This document shows, piece by piece, positions 37,062 to 38,893 of a stretch of 38,893 nucleotides of DNA. Origin of the DNA: JBEIHI01 sp964655245. Lineage in GTDB: Bacteria > Bdellovibrionota > UBA2394. Made by a program: the position numbers and the translations under genes. Position 1 is the first letter of the stretch, and the number at the start of each line of letters is the position of its first letter. The notes under the pieces are model-generated. The model saw only the letters and a program-made list of their open reading frames with translations, was not told the DNA's origin and searched no databases. The DNA is taken from positions 1-38,893 of the forward strand of contig CAZZLQ010000013.1 in the NCBI GenBank assembly GCA_964655245.1, given 5' to 3'.

Positions 37062-37116
37062 CTGGATTCTTCTCTGAGGGGCTTGTGTAAAGACCAGTCC
37101 CTGATAATTTGAGTCT

Positions 37117-37725
37117 ATGATCCGCATTGCTGTCTCGATTTCTTTACTCTTCGTTTCTTGTGCTGGGAAAAATGGTTCGGCTGAATATTCATCTTCTCAG
37201 GTCTTGCCGACTCCCTCGGCAGAGAGCTCTCAAGTCTCAGGCCAAAAGCCGGTGAAATTTTATTTTTCTGATATCCAGATTTTGGTTCAAACCAATCCCC
37301 TCAGCAAATGTGAGGGAGTGAAGCGATTGACGGATGGTAGATCTGATGAGTTTTCCACAGCGATTAACTCGGATGGAAAGTTTGTAAGAAAGTTAGGGCC
37401 CAAGACTGTGCAGTACTACGCTCTCAATGTGAAGCTCCAAAAGATGGGATTCGATGAGGCTGAGTATTCCTTCTCCGTTTTGGACGGAGTGGTCCCTGAG
37501 TGGGCTCCTCACGGCATGAGAATTCGAAGGCGATCGGGAAACTTTCTTGATCTCTATTACTTAGGGAATGTTTTCACTCTGCAACTGAAGCAGTCACAGG
37601 TCTACTCCTTCAAGGCAGTCGAGAAACGGGGAGACTGTGAGTTAGAGCACGACATTAATATCTTCGCAGAGAACTCTGGCTTTTATCTGCCTGTCGAAGA
37701 TCAGTCTGTTTCCGTTGCTCCCTAA
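37117..37725 (+). CDS. Putative lipoprotein, 202 residues, unknown function
   Basis: Signal sequence with lipobox FVSC (Cys15), then a Ser-rich linker (GSAEYSSSQVLPTPS) and a beta-rich domain with two further Cys (about 65 and 170) that could pair. No family recognised. There is no ribosome-binding site before the ATG. A TGATAAT -10-like element ends only about 9 bases upstream, so the message may be leaderless. It ends 3 bases from convergent prfB. Confidence 0.6.
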   Translation: MIRIAVSISLLFVSCAGKNGSAEYSSSQVLPTPSAESSQVSGQKPVKFYFSDIQILVQTNPLSKCEGVKRLTDGRSDEFSTAINSDGKFVRKLGPKTVQYYALNVKLQKMGFDEAEYSFSVLDGVVPEWAPHGMRIRRRSGNFLDLYYLGNVFTLQLKQSQVYSFKAVEKRGDCELEHDINIFAENSGFYLPVEDQSVSVAP

Positions 37726-37728
37726 AAC

Positions 37729-38893
37729 CTACTCGGGAATGCTCGACGATGAGCTCGGCTTTCGGTTGGGATCTGCTCCCTGCAACAGAAACGCCTCAAC
37801 AAAATCATCTATGTCACCATCAAGAACGGAATCGGGTTGGAAACTTTCGTGCTCCGTACGGTGATCCTTAACCAATCGGTAGGGCTGCAAAACATAAGAG
37901 CGGATTTGACTTCCCCACGAGTTGTCTAGTTTCTGTGCATGGTGAGCATCAACTTGAGCTTGGCGCTTTTGCATCTCCAGTTCATACAGCTTGCTCTTCA
38001 GCATTTTCATGGCAGTCGCTCGGTTTTGATGCTGCGAGCGCTGAGTCTGACATGCCACGATGACTCCGGAAGGAATATGAGTGATCCGAACGGCTGACTC
38101 TGTTTTGTTGACGTGCTGACCACCGGCACCCCCTGCGCGAAAGGTATCCGTTTTAAGGTCCTCAGGTCGAATCTCAACCTCAATCGAGTCGTCAATCTCC
38201 GGAGTCACATCAATCGCTGCAAAGGATGTGTGTCGTCGTTTGTTAGCATCATAGGGAGAGATTCGAACCAAACGATGAACGCCTCGCTCGGACTTCATAA
38301 GTCCGAAGGCCATTTCTCCTCGACAAATCAACGAGCAAGATTTGATGCCGGCGGCCTCACCGGGCTGCTCATCAACGAGCTCCACTTGGAAGCCTTTACG
38401 ATTCGCATAGCGAACAATCATTCTCTGAAGCATCTGAGCCCAGTCCTGAGCTTCCGTTCCACCGGAACCCGCATTGATCGAAACAATGGCGCCGAGACGA
38501 TCAAACTCCTGAGAGAGCATTTTGCGAAGCTCAAGCTTTCTTGTTTGAGCTTCCATGCTCGGCAGTTGAGCGTCTACATCTACCAAAAGAGGATCATTGG
38601 GTTCAGAAATCTCGACTAACTCCATCGAGTCTTTGAGTTGCTGCTCAAGTTGAAAGAAGGGCTCAATGGTCTTTTGAATCTGTTCGATTCGTTGACTTAC
38701 TTCCCGAGCTTTATCCGGCTGAGACCAAAAATCTGGGGCAAGTGTTTGCTCTGAAAGGGCTTCCTTTTCGTCCTTTAATCTAAAGACGTCAAAGCATCCT
38801 CCCGAGAGATTCCACTCTCTCTGAAAGTTTGCCTAATTCGGAAAGAAGATTTTTTTTGTCCGCCGGTCGCTTTTCCACATGGCAGCTATAACA
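37729..38893 (-). CDS. prfB: Peptide chain release factor 2 with programmed +1 frameshift (start at or near window edge)
   Basis: Two frames joined at an in-frame TGA. The zero frame runs from the right edge (possible GTG at 38878, with no ribosome-binding site in the 15 bases before it) to CTT TGA at 38794-38789. The +1 frame runs from GAC at 38790 to 37729, 353 residues. Together about 382, versus 365 in E. coli. The stop-codon motif reads SPY (38251-38259) where E. coli has SPF. The catalytic GGQ is at 38116-38124 in RAGGAGGQHVNKTES. RF2 ends translation at UGA and UAA. Confidence 0.95.
38788..38803 (-). other. RF2 programmed +1 frameshift site
   Basis: Minus-strand order: GGGAGG (38803-38798), three bases, CTT (38794-38792), TGA (38791-38789), then C. 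This is the autoregulatory prfB element. Ribosomes pause at UGA when RF2 is scarce, and the internal Shine-Dalgarno-like GGGAGG promotes slipping of CUU forward by one base. Spacing matches E. coli exactly. Confidence 0.95.

Noticed and set aside
38113..38619. 168-codon frame antisense to prfB
   Set aside because: Shadow of a highly conserved gene; no ribosome-binding site and composition typical of an antisense frame.

Overview
The window is a gene-dense, mid-GC stretch of chromosome from a Gram-negative bacterium. It encodes a TonB-type receptor, outer-membrane barrels, a lipoprotein and a System I (Ccm) cytochrome c maturation pathway. The mix of class II RNR, HD-GYP signalling, Ccm genes with a divergent CcmH, prfB with a +1 frameshift site and 6S RNA upstream of fthC suits a Bdellovibrionota/'deltaproteobacterial' lineage. 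That placement is inference. I see no phage, insertion sequence, CRISPR array, tRNA or rRNA; this is housekeeping chromosome with many lineage-specific small or exported proteins.

Layout. 1-1530: an FeS-type photolyase/cryptochrome cut by the left edge, divergent from a GbsR/MarR regulator. 1491-7738 (minus): a tightly overlapping operon ccmE-ccmF-ccmI-like-orf357-ccmA-ccmB-ccmC-ccmD-orf143. 7775-9902 (plus): a NrnA-like DHH phosphoesterase and an HD-GYP protein. 9910-16900 (minus): a run of maeB, glpD, ppsR, a coiled-coil protein, a variant ccmH and a methyltransferase, joining gluconeogenic carbon entry to a displaced cytochrome c gene. 17178-18840: an orphan protein, a short intergenic region with a candidate 42-residue gene ending in a strong terminator, and an M50 protease. 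18897-21434 (plus): a PseC-type aminotransferase, two unknown proteins and MutT. 21461-24702: nrdJ preceded by two NrdR-box-like palindromes. 24699-32645: a BtuB-like receptor, exported unknowns, an outer-membrane barrel and an S41 protease. 32857-35924: a small exported protein and tyrS-ymdB-fthC. 35911-36125: 6S RNA. 36279-37725: a NagD-type HAD phosphatase and a lipoprotein. 37729-end (minus): prfB.

How the genes work together. The Ccm operon handles haem export, relay and ligation, with a CcmE of the CXXXY type; no CcmG is present, and the only CcmH-like protein lies 3.5 kb away with an altered cysteine motif. MaeB, GlpD and the PEP synthase/PPDK regulator all bear on pyruvate, PEP and triose phosphate flux. 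NrdJ needs cobalamin and lies tail to tail with a BtuB-like receptor.

Points most worth a second look: the 6S RNA whose closing stem contains the ribosome-binding site and start codon of fthC; the unusual Ccm set (CXXXY CcmE, altered CcmA and CcmH, and two extra proteins); the compact 42-codon gene; and the NrnA homologue lacking its first metal-binding histidine.
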